Position numbers and translations under genes: made by a program. From the NCBI RefSeq assembly GCF_018138715.1, contig NZ_JAGSHX010000006.1, positions 1,116,001-1,180,000 of the forward strand: a stretch of 64,000 bases of DNA. Direction: 5' to 3'. The DNA comes from Streptomyces asiaticus (GTDB lineage: Bacteria > Actinomycetota > Actinomycetes > Streptomycetales > Streptomycetaceae). This document shows positions 19,729-27,788 of this stretch, piece after piece. Below the pieces are notes generated by a model, which was given only the letters and a program-made list of their open reading frames with translations, was not told where the DNA came from and did not search any database. Position 1 is the first letter of the stretch, and each line of letters begins with the position of its first letter.

Positions 19729-21126
19729 ATGACGAACTCGGGTGGCGGTGGCCCGCGGCCACGGGGCACCTGGTGGCGGGAGGGCGCGCTCACGGCGACG
19801 GCGTTCGCGCTCTGTCTGCTCGGCGGCGTGGTGCAGGAGGACGGCCGCACACTGTCATGGCCGCCCGCCGCCGCCTACTTCATCGCCGTGGTGTCCTGTG
19901 CCGTGCTGCCGGTGCGGCACCGGGCGCCGCTGGCCGCCATGGCGGCCACGACCGCGGCCGGGGTGCTGGTGCCGTTCCTGGGCGTTCTGCTGAGCCCGCT
20001 CATCGTGGCACCCGCCGTGATCACCGCCTACTCGCTCACCGCGCGCACCGAACGGCACGCGGTGAGCGCGGTGTCGCTCACCTCCGTGGCGCTGCTGGTC
20101 GCCTCCACCCCCTTGTTCGGGGCCCTCTCGTGGAAGGACGCGAGCAGGGTGGGGGCGGTGGCGGCGTTCCCGCTGGTGGCCGGCGTGCTCGGACACTCGA
20201 CGCAGAACCGGCGGGCCTACCTGGCGGCCGTGGAGGAGCGGGCCCGGCGGGCCGAGAAGACCCGGGACAGCGAGGCGCGCCGGAGAGTGGCCGAGGAACG
20301 GGTGCGCATCGCCCGGGAACTGCACGACCTCGTGGCCCATCAGATCACCCTGGCCAACGCGCAGGCCTCGGTCGCCGCCCATCTCTTCGACACCCGCCCG
20401 GAGCAGACCCGCAAGAGCCTGAAGGAGCTCGTCGAGACCACCGGCGACGCGCTCGACGAACTGCGGGCCACGGTCGGTCTGCTGCGTCAGTCCGGGGACG
20501 CGGCCGCGCCCGACGAACCGGCGCCCGGGCTGTCCCGGCTTCCCACGCTCCTCGAGTCCTTCCGCCGCGCGGGTCTGGAGGTTTCGGTGCACCAGGAGGG
20601 CACGGCCAGGCCGCTGCCGCCGGGGGTGGACCTCACCGCCTACCGCATCGTCCAGGAGGCCCTGACCAACGTGACCAAGCACGCCGGTACCGGTAGCGCC
20701 CGGGTGCGCCTGGTCTGGAACCGCGATCGCGTGACCATCACCGTCGCCGACGACGGAGGGGGCGCCCGTACGGCGCCGACCGCGGCCACGGGGCCCAGTG
20801 CGGTCACGGGACCGCGTACGGCCACGGGGCGGAGTACGGCCACGGGGCGGAGTACGGCCACGGGACCGCGTACGGCCACGGGGCCGGACCGTCCGCCCGG
20901 TTACGGTCTGATCGGGATGCGGGAACGTGCCACCGCGGTCGGGGGACACCTCTCCGCGGGCAGGCGCCCGGAGGGTGGCTTCCTCGTCTCCACCCAGCTG
21001 CCCCTCCCGCCCGCCAAGGACACGGTGCGGCGGACCGACGGAGCAACGCCCCTCGAGGACCGGATGGCTGACGGGGCGACAGACGGCGGTCGGACGGGCG
21101 GCGGAGAGGCCGGGGATGCGCCATGA
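19729..21126 (+). CDS. Two-component sensor histidine kinase (NarL-partner type)
   Basis: Membrane kinase of 465 residues with about four to five N-terminal membrane segments and no clear extracellular domain, so it probably senses within or near the membrane. The HisKA_3 dimerisation motif carries His199 (RIARELHDLVAHQ); the ATPase has the N-box EALTNVTKHA and GYGLIGMRER. Between DDGGG (341-345) and GYG (391) a repeat-encoded Thr/Gly/Arg insertion fills the ATP lid. It starts 7 bp after the transporter gene and its stop overlaps the regulator start (ATGA). Confidence 0.92.
   Translation: MTNSGGGGPRPRGTWWREGALTATAFALCLLGGVVQEDGRTLSWPPAAAYFIAVVSCAVLPVRHRAPLAAMAATTAAGVLVPFLGVLLSPLIVAPAVITAYSLTARTERHAVSAVSLTSVALLVASTPLFGALSWKDASRVGAVAAFPLVAGVLGHSTQNRRAYLAAVEERARRAEKTRDSEARRRVAEERVRIARELHDLVAHQITLANAQASVAAHLFDTRPEQTRKSLKELVETTGDALDELRATVGLLRQSGDAAAPDEPAPGLSRLPTLLESFRRAGLEVSVHQEGTARPLPPGVDLTAYRIVQEALTNVTKHAGTGSARVRLVWNRDRVTITVADDGGGARTAPTAATGPSAVTGPRTATGRSTATGRSTATGPRTATGPDRPPGYGLIGMRERATAVGGHLSAGRRPEGGFLVSTQLPLPPAKDTVRRTDGATPLEDRMADGATDGGRTGGGEAGDAP
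20784..20891 (+). repeat. 18-bp in-frame tandem repeat, six copies
   Basis: Six units of GGCCACGGGRCSNVGTRC type encode repeats such as TATGRS and TATGPR. They lie exactly in the ATP-lid region of the histidine kinase. Confidence 0.9.
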
Positions 21127-21815
21127 CGCTGCGGGTGCTGCTCGCCGACGATCAGGCCCTGCTCCGCGGTGCCTTCCGGTTGCTTCTCGACAGTGCCGAC
21201 GACATCACCGTGGTCGGCGAGGCCGCCGACGGCAGGGAGGCGGTGAGACTCACCCGGGAGCTGCGCCCGGACGTGGTGATCATGGACATCCGGATGCCCG
21301 AGGTGGACGGTCTCACCGCCACGTCGGAGATCTGCGCGGACCCGGAACTGCGGGCCAGCCGCATCCTGATCCTCACCACGTACGAGACCGACGAGTACGT
21401 CGCCCAGGCGCTGCGCGCGGGGGCCGGAGGCTTCATCGGCAAGGGCATCGGGGCGGAGGACCTGCTGGACGCCGTGCGTACGATCGCCGGCGGCGACACT
21501 CTTCTGTCCCCCGCCGCCACCCGCTCCCTGGTCGCCCGTTTCCTGGCCACACCGGACCACACCCCGCGGCACCGCCCCGAACAGCTCGCCGTGCTCACCC
21601 CGCGTGAACGCGAGATGGTCGCCCTGGTCGCGACCGGCCTGTCCAACCAGGAGATCGCCGAGCGGATGTTCCTCAGCCCCTTCACCGTCCGCGCCCATGT
21701 GCAGCGCGCCATGACGAAGCTGGAGGCCCGCGACCGGGCGCAACTCGTCGTCATCGCCTACCAGACGGGCCTGGTCCGCGCCGCCCCCGAGGGCGGCACG
21801 GACCGCCTGTCGTAG
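21123..21815 (+). CDS. NarL/FixJ family response regulator
   Basis: Response regulator of 230 residues. The receiver domain has phospho-acceptor Asp55 (VVIMDIRMPEVDG) and conserved Lys in GFIGKG. The C-terminal LuxR-type HTH is LTPREREMVALVATGLSNQEIAERM. Coupled to the kinase by an ATGA overlap. It ends only five bases from the end of the convergent monooxygenase gene. The duplicated upstream sequence of both operons is a plausible target. Confidence 0.94.
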   Translation: MTLRVLLADDQALLRGAFRLLLDSADDITVVGEAADGREAVRLTRELRPDVVIMDIRMPEVDGLTATSEICADPELRASRILILTTYETDEYVAQALRAGAGGFIGKGIGAEDLLDAVRTIAGGDTLLSPAATRSLVARFLATPDHTPRHRPEQLAVLTPREREMVALVATGLSNQEIAERMFLSPFTVRAHVQRAMTKLEARDRAQLVVIAYQTGLVRAAPEGGTDRLS

Positions 21816-21820
21816 TCGAG

Positions 21821-23011
21821 TCACGGCATCGGGGCGAACTCGGGCAGCGTAAGGGCCGAGTGGGCCGGTCGTGGCGTCGCGGAGGGCAAGGTGACGAGGC
21901 CACGCAGCATGGTGTTGCGTTGCTCCAGGGCCCGCGCCGTGGTGGGGAAGAGCCTGGCCCCACCGTTGTCGACCAGTGCCTGGTTCATGGCGACGAACTC
22001 ACGGACGTCGCGTTCGTAGGCGGCGAAGGCCGCGGTGTGGTCCCGGTTGGTGGCCAGGGCGTTGGCGAGCACATAGGCACCGACCAGCGCGAGGCTCGAG
22101 CCTTGTCCGGTGAGGAACGAGGGTGCGTACGCGGCGTCGCCGACGAGCGCCACGCGGCCGCTGGACCAGTGGGGCATGCGGATCTGGCCGGCCGTGTCGA
22201 AGAACAGGTCATCCGCGTCGCGCATGGCGCCGACCATGCCGGGGACCTCCCATCCCGCGCCCGCGAAGACCGCGGCGACCAGGTCCCGCTGGGCCTCGGG
22301 GTTCCGGAGGGCGTCGATCGGCGGTTCCGGTTGGTGGAAGGTCAGGAAGGCGTGCAGCTCGTCGTCGTCCCCGACGGCGTAGAGGGCCGCGGCTCTCCCC
22401 GGGGTGTTCCACATCATGACCTCACGGGAGAGCCCGAAGGTGTTCGGCATGGTGAAGATGGCGAAGCAGTAGCCGAGGTAGCGGTGGAACCGCTCTTCGG
22501 GGCCGAACACGGACTCCCGGGTCTGTGAGTGCATGCCGTCGGCGCCGACCACCAGGTCGAACGTGCGCCGTCGCCCACTGTGGAACGTGACGTCGACCCC
22601 GTGTCCGGACTGGTCGAGGGTGTCGATGGAGTCGTCGAACAGGAACTCCACGTCGTCGCGGACGCTTCCGTACAGGGCCGTGGCCAGATCGCCACGACGC
22701 ACCTCCAGGTCCTGTCCCTCGACACCGCCTGCGACGGCCGACGGGCTGAGCGAGGCCACTTCGCTGCCATCGGCGTCGAGGAAGGTGCAGCGACGCGAGT
22801 CGACGTGCGCGTCCCGCAGCCGCGGCAGTATCCCCATCCGCCGGACCACCTCTGTCGCGGTACCGCGGATGTCGATGGGGTAACCACCGTCGCGCAGCGC
22901 GCCTGCCTTCTCCACCACCGTGACCGCGAATCCGGACCGGTGCAGCCAGTACGCCAGCGCGGGTCCGGAGATACTGGCCCCGGAGATCAGAACTTCGCCG
23001 GTAGGTGTCAT
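21821..23011 (-). CDS. FAD-dependent monooxygenase (PHBH fold, TetX/Rox-like)
   Basis: Flavoprotein hydroxylase of 396 residues. The FAD-binding N-terminus is modified to ISGASISGPALAYWL; the ribityl-binding motif is RVALVGDAAYAPSFLTGQG. The family hydroxylates aromatic compounds and includes enzymes that inactivate tetracyclines and rifamycins. The ATG at 23011 overlaps the MFS stop (ATGA), which sets the start. Being coupled behind an exporter suggests detoxification or tailoring of the exported compound; substrate unknown. Confidence 0.9.
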   Translation of the reverse strand: MTPTGEVLISGASISGPALAYWLHRSGFAVTVVEKAGALRDGGYPIDIRGTATEVVRRMGILPRLRDAHVDSRRCTFLDADGSEVASLSPSAVAGGVEGQDLEVRRGDLATALYGSVRDDVEFLFDDSIDTLDQSGHGVDVTFHSGRRRTFDLVVGADGMHSQTRESVFGPEERFHRYLGYCFAIFTMPNTFGLSREVMMWNTPGRAAALYAVGDDDELHAFLTFHQPEPPIDALRNPEAQRDLVAAVFAGAGWEVPGMVGAMRDADDLFFDTAGQIRMPHWSSGRVALVGDAAYAPSFLTGQGSSLALVGAYVLANALATNRDHTAAFAAYERDVREFVAMNQALVDNGGARLFPTTARALEQRNTMLRGLVTLPSATPRPAHSALTLPEFAPMP

Positions 23012-24435
23012 GCCTGAGCTTCCTTCTTCGTGATACGGACGACGAGCAGGGACAGTGCGGCAACGAGGCCGGCGACGGCGAACCCTGTGACGAAGGCCGA
23101 TTCGGCAGGCAGGCCCGTCTTCGGGTCGGCCCCGGCGTCGAGGATCGCGGCGGCGATCTGGACGCCCAGGGCGATGCCGATCACGCGTGTCACCACGAGC
23201 ACGCTGGTGGCGATGCCGGTGTCCTTGGTCTCGACGGCGCCGGCGGCGCTGGTGAGCAACGCCGTGGTACCCGCGCCCGCGGCCATCGCGGCCAGCGCCT
23301 TCGCGAGGACGAGCTGCCATTCCGCGGTGTGCAGCGACACCAGGGCGACCATCGTGGCCGCCGTGACGACGGCGCCCACGATGACCACGGCACGCAGCCC
23401 GAAACGCCGTGCCGTGATCCCGCCGACGGAATCGCTCACCGCCCCGGCGATGGCGCCGGGGAGAAGGAACAGTCCGATGTCGGTGGTGTCGGCTCCGAAG
23501 CCGTACCCGTCGCCCTCCACCCCGAACAGCTGCGGGAGCAGAAAGCTCACCATTCCGAAACTGGTGGTGATGACGATGGTGAGCATGCACGCGTGCCACA
23601 TCGCGGGCTTCGCCAGCATGCGGAGATCGACCATCGGCGAGGCGGCCCGGCGCTCGACGACGACCCATCCGGTCGCGAGGGCCGCCACGGCCACCGCGAG
23701 GGCGCCGACCGCGAGTGGCGGCAGGCCGTCGTCGCCGGTCACCCGCACGAGCCCGAGCATGAACGCGAGCAACGTACCGCTCAGCAGAACCACGCCCGGC
23801 CAGTCGAACCTGTACTCCGATTCGATCGGCGGATCATGCGGCATCAACCGGGCCACGACCAACGTCATCGCGATGATCACGATCGTCGGCAGCGCGAACA
23901 TCCAATGCCAGGAGAGTCCTTCCGCGATCGGCCCGGCGGTCAGCGTTCCCACCATGCCGCCACCCGTGAACAGCGCCATGACCAGCCCCATCCCCAGCTG
24001 TGACTCGCCTGCCGGGAGGTGTTTGCGCACCAGGATGAAGGAAAGGGGCAGCGCACCCACCATGGCGCCCTGCAATACCTGACCGAGCAACAACACCGGC
24101 AGATTCGGCGCCAGACCGGCCAGCAGACCACCGGCCGAGACCACCGCCATCAGCCGGACCAGCACCCGCTTTCCGCCGTAGCGGTCGCCGAGTTTGCCTG
24201 CGACGGGTGCGATGGCGGCGCCGGTGATGAGCACCGCGTTGGAGACCAGCGCCCCTTCGCCGGAGCTGACTCCCAGCTCACGTTGGAGCAGTGGGAGCGC
24301 GGGATCCACCACGGTCTGAAGGGTGCCGAGGGCGAGTGCCAAGATGCCGAGGGCACCGATCGACAGCCTCCCGACGCGGACCGGGGACGGGGATGGGGAC
24401 GGGGACGGGGACGGGGAAACCACAGCTTGGGACAT
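23008..24435 (-). CDS. MFS transporter (DHA2/14-TMS drug efflux type)
   Basis: Membrane exporter of 475 residues with about fourteen predicted segments; motif A-like GKLGDRYGGKRVL lies after the second segment. The N-terminal tail holds (PS)n from a hexanucleotide repeat. ATG 24435 has AAGGGA upstream; the frame is open back to an ATG at 24564 inside the right 122-bp repeat, which would give a 518-residue form beginning with the shared leader. Cotranscribed with the monooxygenase. Confidence 0.9.
   Translation of the reverse strand: MSQAVVSPSPSPSPSPSPVRVGRLSIGALGILALALGTLQTVVDPALPLLQRELGVSSGEGALVSNAVLITGAAIAPVAGKLGDRYGGKRVLVRLMAVVSAGGLLAGLAPNLPVLLLGQVLQGAMVGALPLSFILVRKHLPAGESQLGMGLVMALFTGGGMVGTLTAGPIAEGLSWHWMFALPTIVIIAMTLVVARLMPHDPPIESEYRFDWPGVVLLSGTLLAFMLGLVRVTGDDGLPPLAVGALAVAVAALATGWVVVERRAASPMVDLRMLAKPAMWHACMLTIVITTSFGMVSFLLPQLFGVEGDGYGFGADTTDIGLFLLPGAIAGAVSDSVGGITARRFGLRAVVIVGAVVTAATMVALVSLHTAEWQLVLAKALAAMAAGAGTTALLTSAAGAVETKDTGIATSVLVVTRVIGIALGVQIAAAILDAGADPKTGLPAESAFVTGFAVAGLVAALSLLVVRITKKEAQA
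24383..24417 (-). repeat. Hexanucleotide microsatellite (GGGGAC)n
   Basis: About six units of GGGGAC on the plus strand encode a Pro-Ser repeat at the N-terminus of the MFS transporter. Slippage would add or remove PS pairs without changing frame. Confidence 0.85.
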
Positions 24436-24444
24436 AGCGTCCCT

Positions 24445-24498
24445 TTCATCGTTGGTTGCGGGTTCATCGTTGGTCGCGAGCAGGTGCGTGAACCTGCT
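24445..24498. promoter_or_regulatory. Operator-like repeats before the MFS gene
   Basis: Two direct repeats, TTCATCGTTGGTTGCG (24445-24460) and TTCATCGTTGGTCGCG (24463-24478), are followed by an inverted repeat AGCAGGT-N6-ACCTGCT (24479-24498). They sit between the right 122-bp repeat and the MFS start and are absent from the left copy, so they could give this operon separate control. Confidence 0.5.
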
Positions 24499-24519
24499 TG
24501 ATGTGTGCGCGATGCGCGA

Positions 24520-24641
24520 GATTCGCGCGCCTCCAACACTTCCCTCCGGCGCCCCGCCGGGCATCGTCCCCCGCCGCCGTCTTCCCCTGGTGCGCCCGGA
24601 CCAGCCACCCAGGTGTCCTGGTGCCTGCGCACTACAGGCCG
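24520..24641 (-). repeat. Right copy of the 122-bp inverted repeat
   Basis: Inverse copy of 17300-17421, four substitutions. Read on the minus strand it heads toward the MFS/monooxygenase operon just as the left copy heads toward the MMPL operon. One substitution turns the TGA of the 13-codon leader into CGA, opening the frame into the MFS gene. On its outer side it abuts the deleted serine hydrolase. Confidence 0.9.
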
Positions 24642-24665
24642 CCCCGAGCCGGCCGGCCGGAGGGT

Positions 24666-25304
24666 GTGTTTGCCACGGGAGGGAGAGACCGCGAGGTGAT
24701 CGGGCCGCTGCTGAACGGGGACGGGCCCGGTGGTGTGGTCGTGCGGCGCGGCGGGGTGCTCGCCCGCTGGGGCGATCCGGGCCGGGTGGAGATGGCCTTC
24801 AGCGCGACCAAGAGCGTGCCGGCCCTCGTCGCGGGCATCGCCTTCGACGACGGACTGCTGCGGCTGGACGAACCCGATTGCGGCTCCGTGGAGCACGGCT
24901 ACGACAACGCGTTCGCGGACATCGGCGGCGTCCGCGTTCCCGTGGTGTCCGGTGGCGCCCACCGGGGCGGCGGGCTGCGGATCAGCGCGCTCGACCTGGC
25001 CCGTATCGGCCGGCTCTGCCTGAGCGGTGGGGAGTGGGCCGGGCGCCGGATCGTGTCACGGTGCTGGATCGAGGCATTGTGGACACCGTGTGCCGTCAAG
25101 CCGGAGTACGGGCTGACGTGGTGGCTCAACGACGGCCGCGTGGTGTGGCCACAGGCCCCGTCGACCGGGCGCTGCGCCCGGGGCAACGGCGGCAATCACC
25201 TCTTGTGGGTGGACCCGGCCCGTGATCTCACCCTCGTCTCACGCTGGGGTGCCGATGTGGAAGCCCTCGTCGCGGCGGTCTCGGAGGCGGTCCGCCCCTG
25301 CTGA
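24666..25304 (+). pseudogene. Serine hydrolase (beta-lactamase/PBP-like), internally deleted
   Basis: About 210 codons matching a Streptomyces class C beta-lactamase-like hydrolase. The N-terminal part keeps the SATKS (SxxK) nucleophile motif, then jumps from LRLDEPDCGSVE straight to HGYDNAFADIGG. From what I know of the family, roughly 100 residues containing the Tyr motif should lie between. The C-terminal part (GLTWWLND, GGNHLLWVDP) is intact in frame. The 5' end begins next to the right inverted repeat. No frameshift is seen, so a protein may be made but should be inactive. Confidence 0.6.
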
Positions 25305-25346
25305 TGACACCGGCGAGCACACCGCTCAGCGGGCTTCCACATCGGC
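25251..25346. repeat. 16-bp inverted repeat across the hydrolase end
   Basis: GCCGATGTGGAAGCCC (25251-25266) and its exact complement (25331-25346) flank 64 bases including the stop codon. It could form a long-looped hairpin between the convergent hydrolase remnant and GH16 genes. Confidence 0.6.
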
Positions 25347-25354
25347 CGTGGGCG

Positions 25355-26215
25355 TCAGCTGCCGCCCGTCACCTTGACGTAGTCGACGACCAGCTGCTGC
25401 GGGAAGGAGGTGTTGCCGTCCGGGTCACCGGGCCAGTCACCGCCGACGGCCAGGTTGAGGATGATGTAGAAGGGGTGGTCGAAGACCCAGCGGTTGCCGT
25501 TGAGGTCCGAGGGCGTGCGGGTCTGGTAGACGTTGCCGTCGACGGACCAGGTGATCTTGTTCGGCGACCAGTCGATGGCGAAGGTGTGGAAGTCGTCGGA
25601 GAACTTGCCGCCATTGGGCAGGGTGTAGCCGGCGCCGATGCCGCCCGAGCCGGAGTAGCCGGGGCCGTGGATGGTGCCGTGGACGGTGCTGGGCTCGAAG
25701 CCCACGTTCTCCATGATGTCTATCTCGCCGCAGTTGGGCCAGCCCGCGCTGCCGATGTCGCTGCCGAGCATCCAGAAGGCGGGCCACATGCCCTGGCCCT
25801 GCGGCAGCTTCATCCGGGCCTCGACATGGCCGGAGGCCGTGGTGAACTTCTGGGAGGTGTTGAGGCGGGCGGAGGTGTACTCACATTGGCCGTACCAGCA
25901 GTTGTAGTTGGCCGGGTTCTCCTTGCGGGCGGTGATGACGAGGTTGCCGTTGCCGTCCAGCGCCGCGTTCTTGTTGCCGTCGGTGTAGAACTGCCGCTCG
26001 TGGTTGTTGACGTTGTCACCGGTCTCCAGGCCCCACTTGGAGCCGTCGACCGCGCTGCCCGCCGCGCCGTCGAAGTTGTCGGTGAACTCGGCCGCGGCGG
26101 CTTTGGTATGGGGGGTGTCCGTGGTGGCCGTGGCCGGTGCGGTGAGCCAGGGAGTGGCGGCGAGCGCGGTCGCGGAGAGCAGACCGATCACGGTGTTGCG
26201 CAGCGTACTTCTCAT
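25355..26215 (-). CDS. Secreted GH16 endo-beta-1,3-glucanase (laminarinase)
   Basis: Secreted glycosidase of 286 residues with a Sec signal peptide (about 1-31, ending ATA). The single GH16 domain has the catalytic motif EIDIMEN (nucleophile Glu164, Asp166, acid/base Glu169). It lacks a carbohydrate-binding module. It would cut beta-1,3-glucans of fungal or plant walls. It lies directly downstream of a ROK regulator (about 100 bp), which may control it. Confidence 0.93.
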   Translation of the reverse strand: MRSTLRNTVIGLLSATALAATPWLTAPATATTDTPHTKAAAAEFTDNFDGAAGSAVDGSKWGLETGDNVNNHERQFYTDGNKNAALDGNGNLVITARKENPANYNCWYGQCEYTSARLNTSQKFTTASGHVEARMKLPQGQGMWPAFWMLGSDIGSAGWPNCGEIDIMENVGFEPSTVHGTIHGPGYSGSGGIGAGYTLPNGGKFSDDFHTFAIDWSPNKITWSVDGNVYQTRTPSDLNGNRWVFDHPFYIILNLAVGGDWPGDPDGNTSFPQQLVVDYVKVTGGS

Positions 26216-26315
26216 GGAACGGTGGTGCCTTCCTGTGTGGGGGAGGGGACCGGTGGGTGCCGGTCCGGTGGGGGAAGGTGTGTGTCCGGCGGTGGGGGGC
26301 CGGGGTCCGCGGGCG

Positions 26316-27659
26316 CTACGACACGGGCATACGCGTGGTGGGGGCCACGCGCGTCGGCGCTCCTCGCGGGGTGGTGGCTGGGCGACAGACGGGAGGGGGG
26401 CGCGTCGGCGCTCCTTGAGGGGCGGTGGCCGGGCGACAGATGGGAGGAGGGCGCGTCAGCGCTCCTTGAGGGGTGGTGGCCGGGTGGCGGGCGGGACGGT
26501 GCGCGCCCTCGGTCAGGAAGTGGCGGACGGGCAGGGCGGCGGCGCCGAGCGCCACGGCGTGGGGGCCGAGCCCGCACAGCCCGATGTCGGTCTGCGCGTA
26601 GGGTCTGCGCAGCGCTTGCGCGGCCACCGTCTCGCGGATCCGCGGCAGCATACGGGCGCCGAACATCAGCCCGGCCCAGCCGCCGAGGATGATCCGCTGG
26701 GGGTTGAAGAGATTGACGAGATTGGCGATTCCGGCGGCCAAGTACACCGCCGCCTCCTCCAGGACGCGCTGTGCGGCCGACGAGGTGTCGGCGGCCGCGA
26801 GCAGCGCGGCGAACGCGGACTCGTCGTCGGCGCCGGGGGTGACACGGCCGCGCCGGGCCCGGCGGTAGCGCTCCAGGACCGCCTCGGCCCCGACGTACGC
26901 CTCCAGGCAGCCGCGCGCGCCGCACCGGCAGCGGCGGCCCCCGGCCTGGACGGTGGTGTGGCCCCACTCGCCCGCGCTGTCGGTGGCGCCCCGGTAGGGG
27001 GAGCCGTGGGTGATGACGCTCGCGGAGACGCCGGAGCCGATGAGCGCGACGACGCCGTGCTGGACGCCACGGCCCGCGCCGAACCACATCTCGGCCCGGC
27101 CCAGGGCCTCCGCGCCGTTGTCGATGTGCAGGGGCAGCGCGGTGCCGGTGCGCAGCATCCGTTCCAGGGGGACGCCGTCCCAGCCGGTGGCCGAAACGCC
27201 GACGCCGACGCCCAGGATGTGCCCGTGGGGGATCCCGGCTTCCTCGATGACGGCGTCCAGGAAGGTCAGGATGTGGCGGACGGCGGTCTCGGCGCCGTGC
27301 TCAGGGGAGGGACCGGAGGGTAACGGGTGGACGGCTCCGGCCCGTTGGGTGAGGGCGAGGTCGAACAGCCCGACCCGGACCCGGGCATCGGCGACCTCGA
27401 CGCCGATGACGTACCGGTGCCCGGCGGCCGGCCGCAGCCGGTGGGATTCCGCCTCTTCCGTGACGACGCCTTCGGCGATCAGTTCGCCGATCACCGCGCT
27501 CACGGTGGTGGCGCCGAGCCCCGTACGGTTGATGAGCTCCTGGCGGCTGAGCGGAGCGTGCAGATACAGCGTCCACAGCAGCGAGGAGCGGCCGCCGTGC
27601 CGCGGATCGCGCACGGTGGTGCGCAGCGAGGGCTGGGCTGTCCGCGCCTTGGCCGTCAT
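26316..27659 (-). CDS. ROK family transcriptional regulator with repeat tail
   Basis: Regulator of 447 residues: N-terminal winged HTH (SRQELINRTGLGATTVSAVI), ROK domain with GEWGH and the zinc motif CRCGARGCLEAY. After the normal end near residue 390 it continues for about 55 residues of Pro/Thr/Arg-rich sequence created by a 51-bp tandem repeat. It resembles the neighbouring ROK protein closely in the C-terminal half (NLFNPQRIILGGWAGL), so the two are paralogues. Probable sugar-sensing control of GH16 or transport genes elsewhere. Confidence 0.9.
   Translation of the reverse strand: MTAKARTAQPSLRTTVRDPRHGGRSSLLWTLYLHAPLSRQELINRTGLGATTVSAVIGELIAEGVVTEEAESHRLRPAAGHRYVIGVEVADARVRVGLFDLALTQRAGAVHPLPSGPSPEHGAETAVRHILTFLDAVIEEAGIPHGHILGVGVGVSATGWDGVPLERMLRTGTALPLHIDNGAEALGRAEMWFGAGRGVQHGVVALIGSGVSASVITHGSPYRGATDSAGEWGHTTVQAGGRRCRCGARGCLEAYVGAEAVLERYRRARRGRVTPGADDESAFAALLAAADTSSAAQRVLEEAAVYLAAGIANLVNLFNPQRIILGGWAGLMFGARMLPRIRETVAAQALRRPYAQTDIGLCGLGPHAVALGAAALPVRHFLTEGAHRPARHPATTPQGALTRPPPICRPATAPQGAPTRPPPVCRPATTPRGAPTRVAPTTRMPVS
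26350..26502. repeat. 51-bp in-frame tandem repeat, three copies
   Basis: Units start at 26350, 26401 and 26452 (each CGCGTCRGCG...). They encode 17-residue repeats of the GAPTRPPPVCRPATT kind at the C-terminus of the ROK protein. Confidence 0.85.
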
Positions 27660-27679
27660 CGGTCACCTCCGGGGAGACA

Positions 27680-27709
27680 CAATGTCCAGCCCTGTTCAAT
27701 GCATGTCAA
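27680..27709 (-). promoter_or_regulatory. Candidate promoter of the first GH16-side ROK gene
   Basis: On the minus strand TTGACA (27709-27704) is followed after 17-18 bases by GACATT/ACATTG, in an AT-rich patch of a 129-bp gap. The -35 is perfect and the -10 is weak. Confidence 0.4.
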
Positions 27710-27788
27710 TAGGTCTGGACCTTCTTGCATCAAAGAATTTGAGGCGGCGTCCGACCCAACTCGCCCTGAACCGACAGAAGTCGAACCC

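Noticed and set aside
17232..19850. Minus-strand ORF of 872 codons opposite the MMPL gene
   Set aside because: Antisense shadow with His/Asp/Arg-rich composition; the plus strand has MMPL motifs in both halves.
17300..24641. Composite transposon or integrative element
   Set aside because: No transposase, recombinase, attachment site or visible target duplication, and both repeats are placed like promoters of the inner operons. A mobile origin is possible but unsupported.
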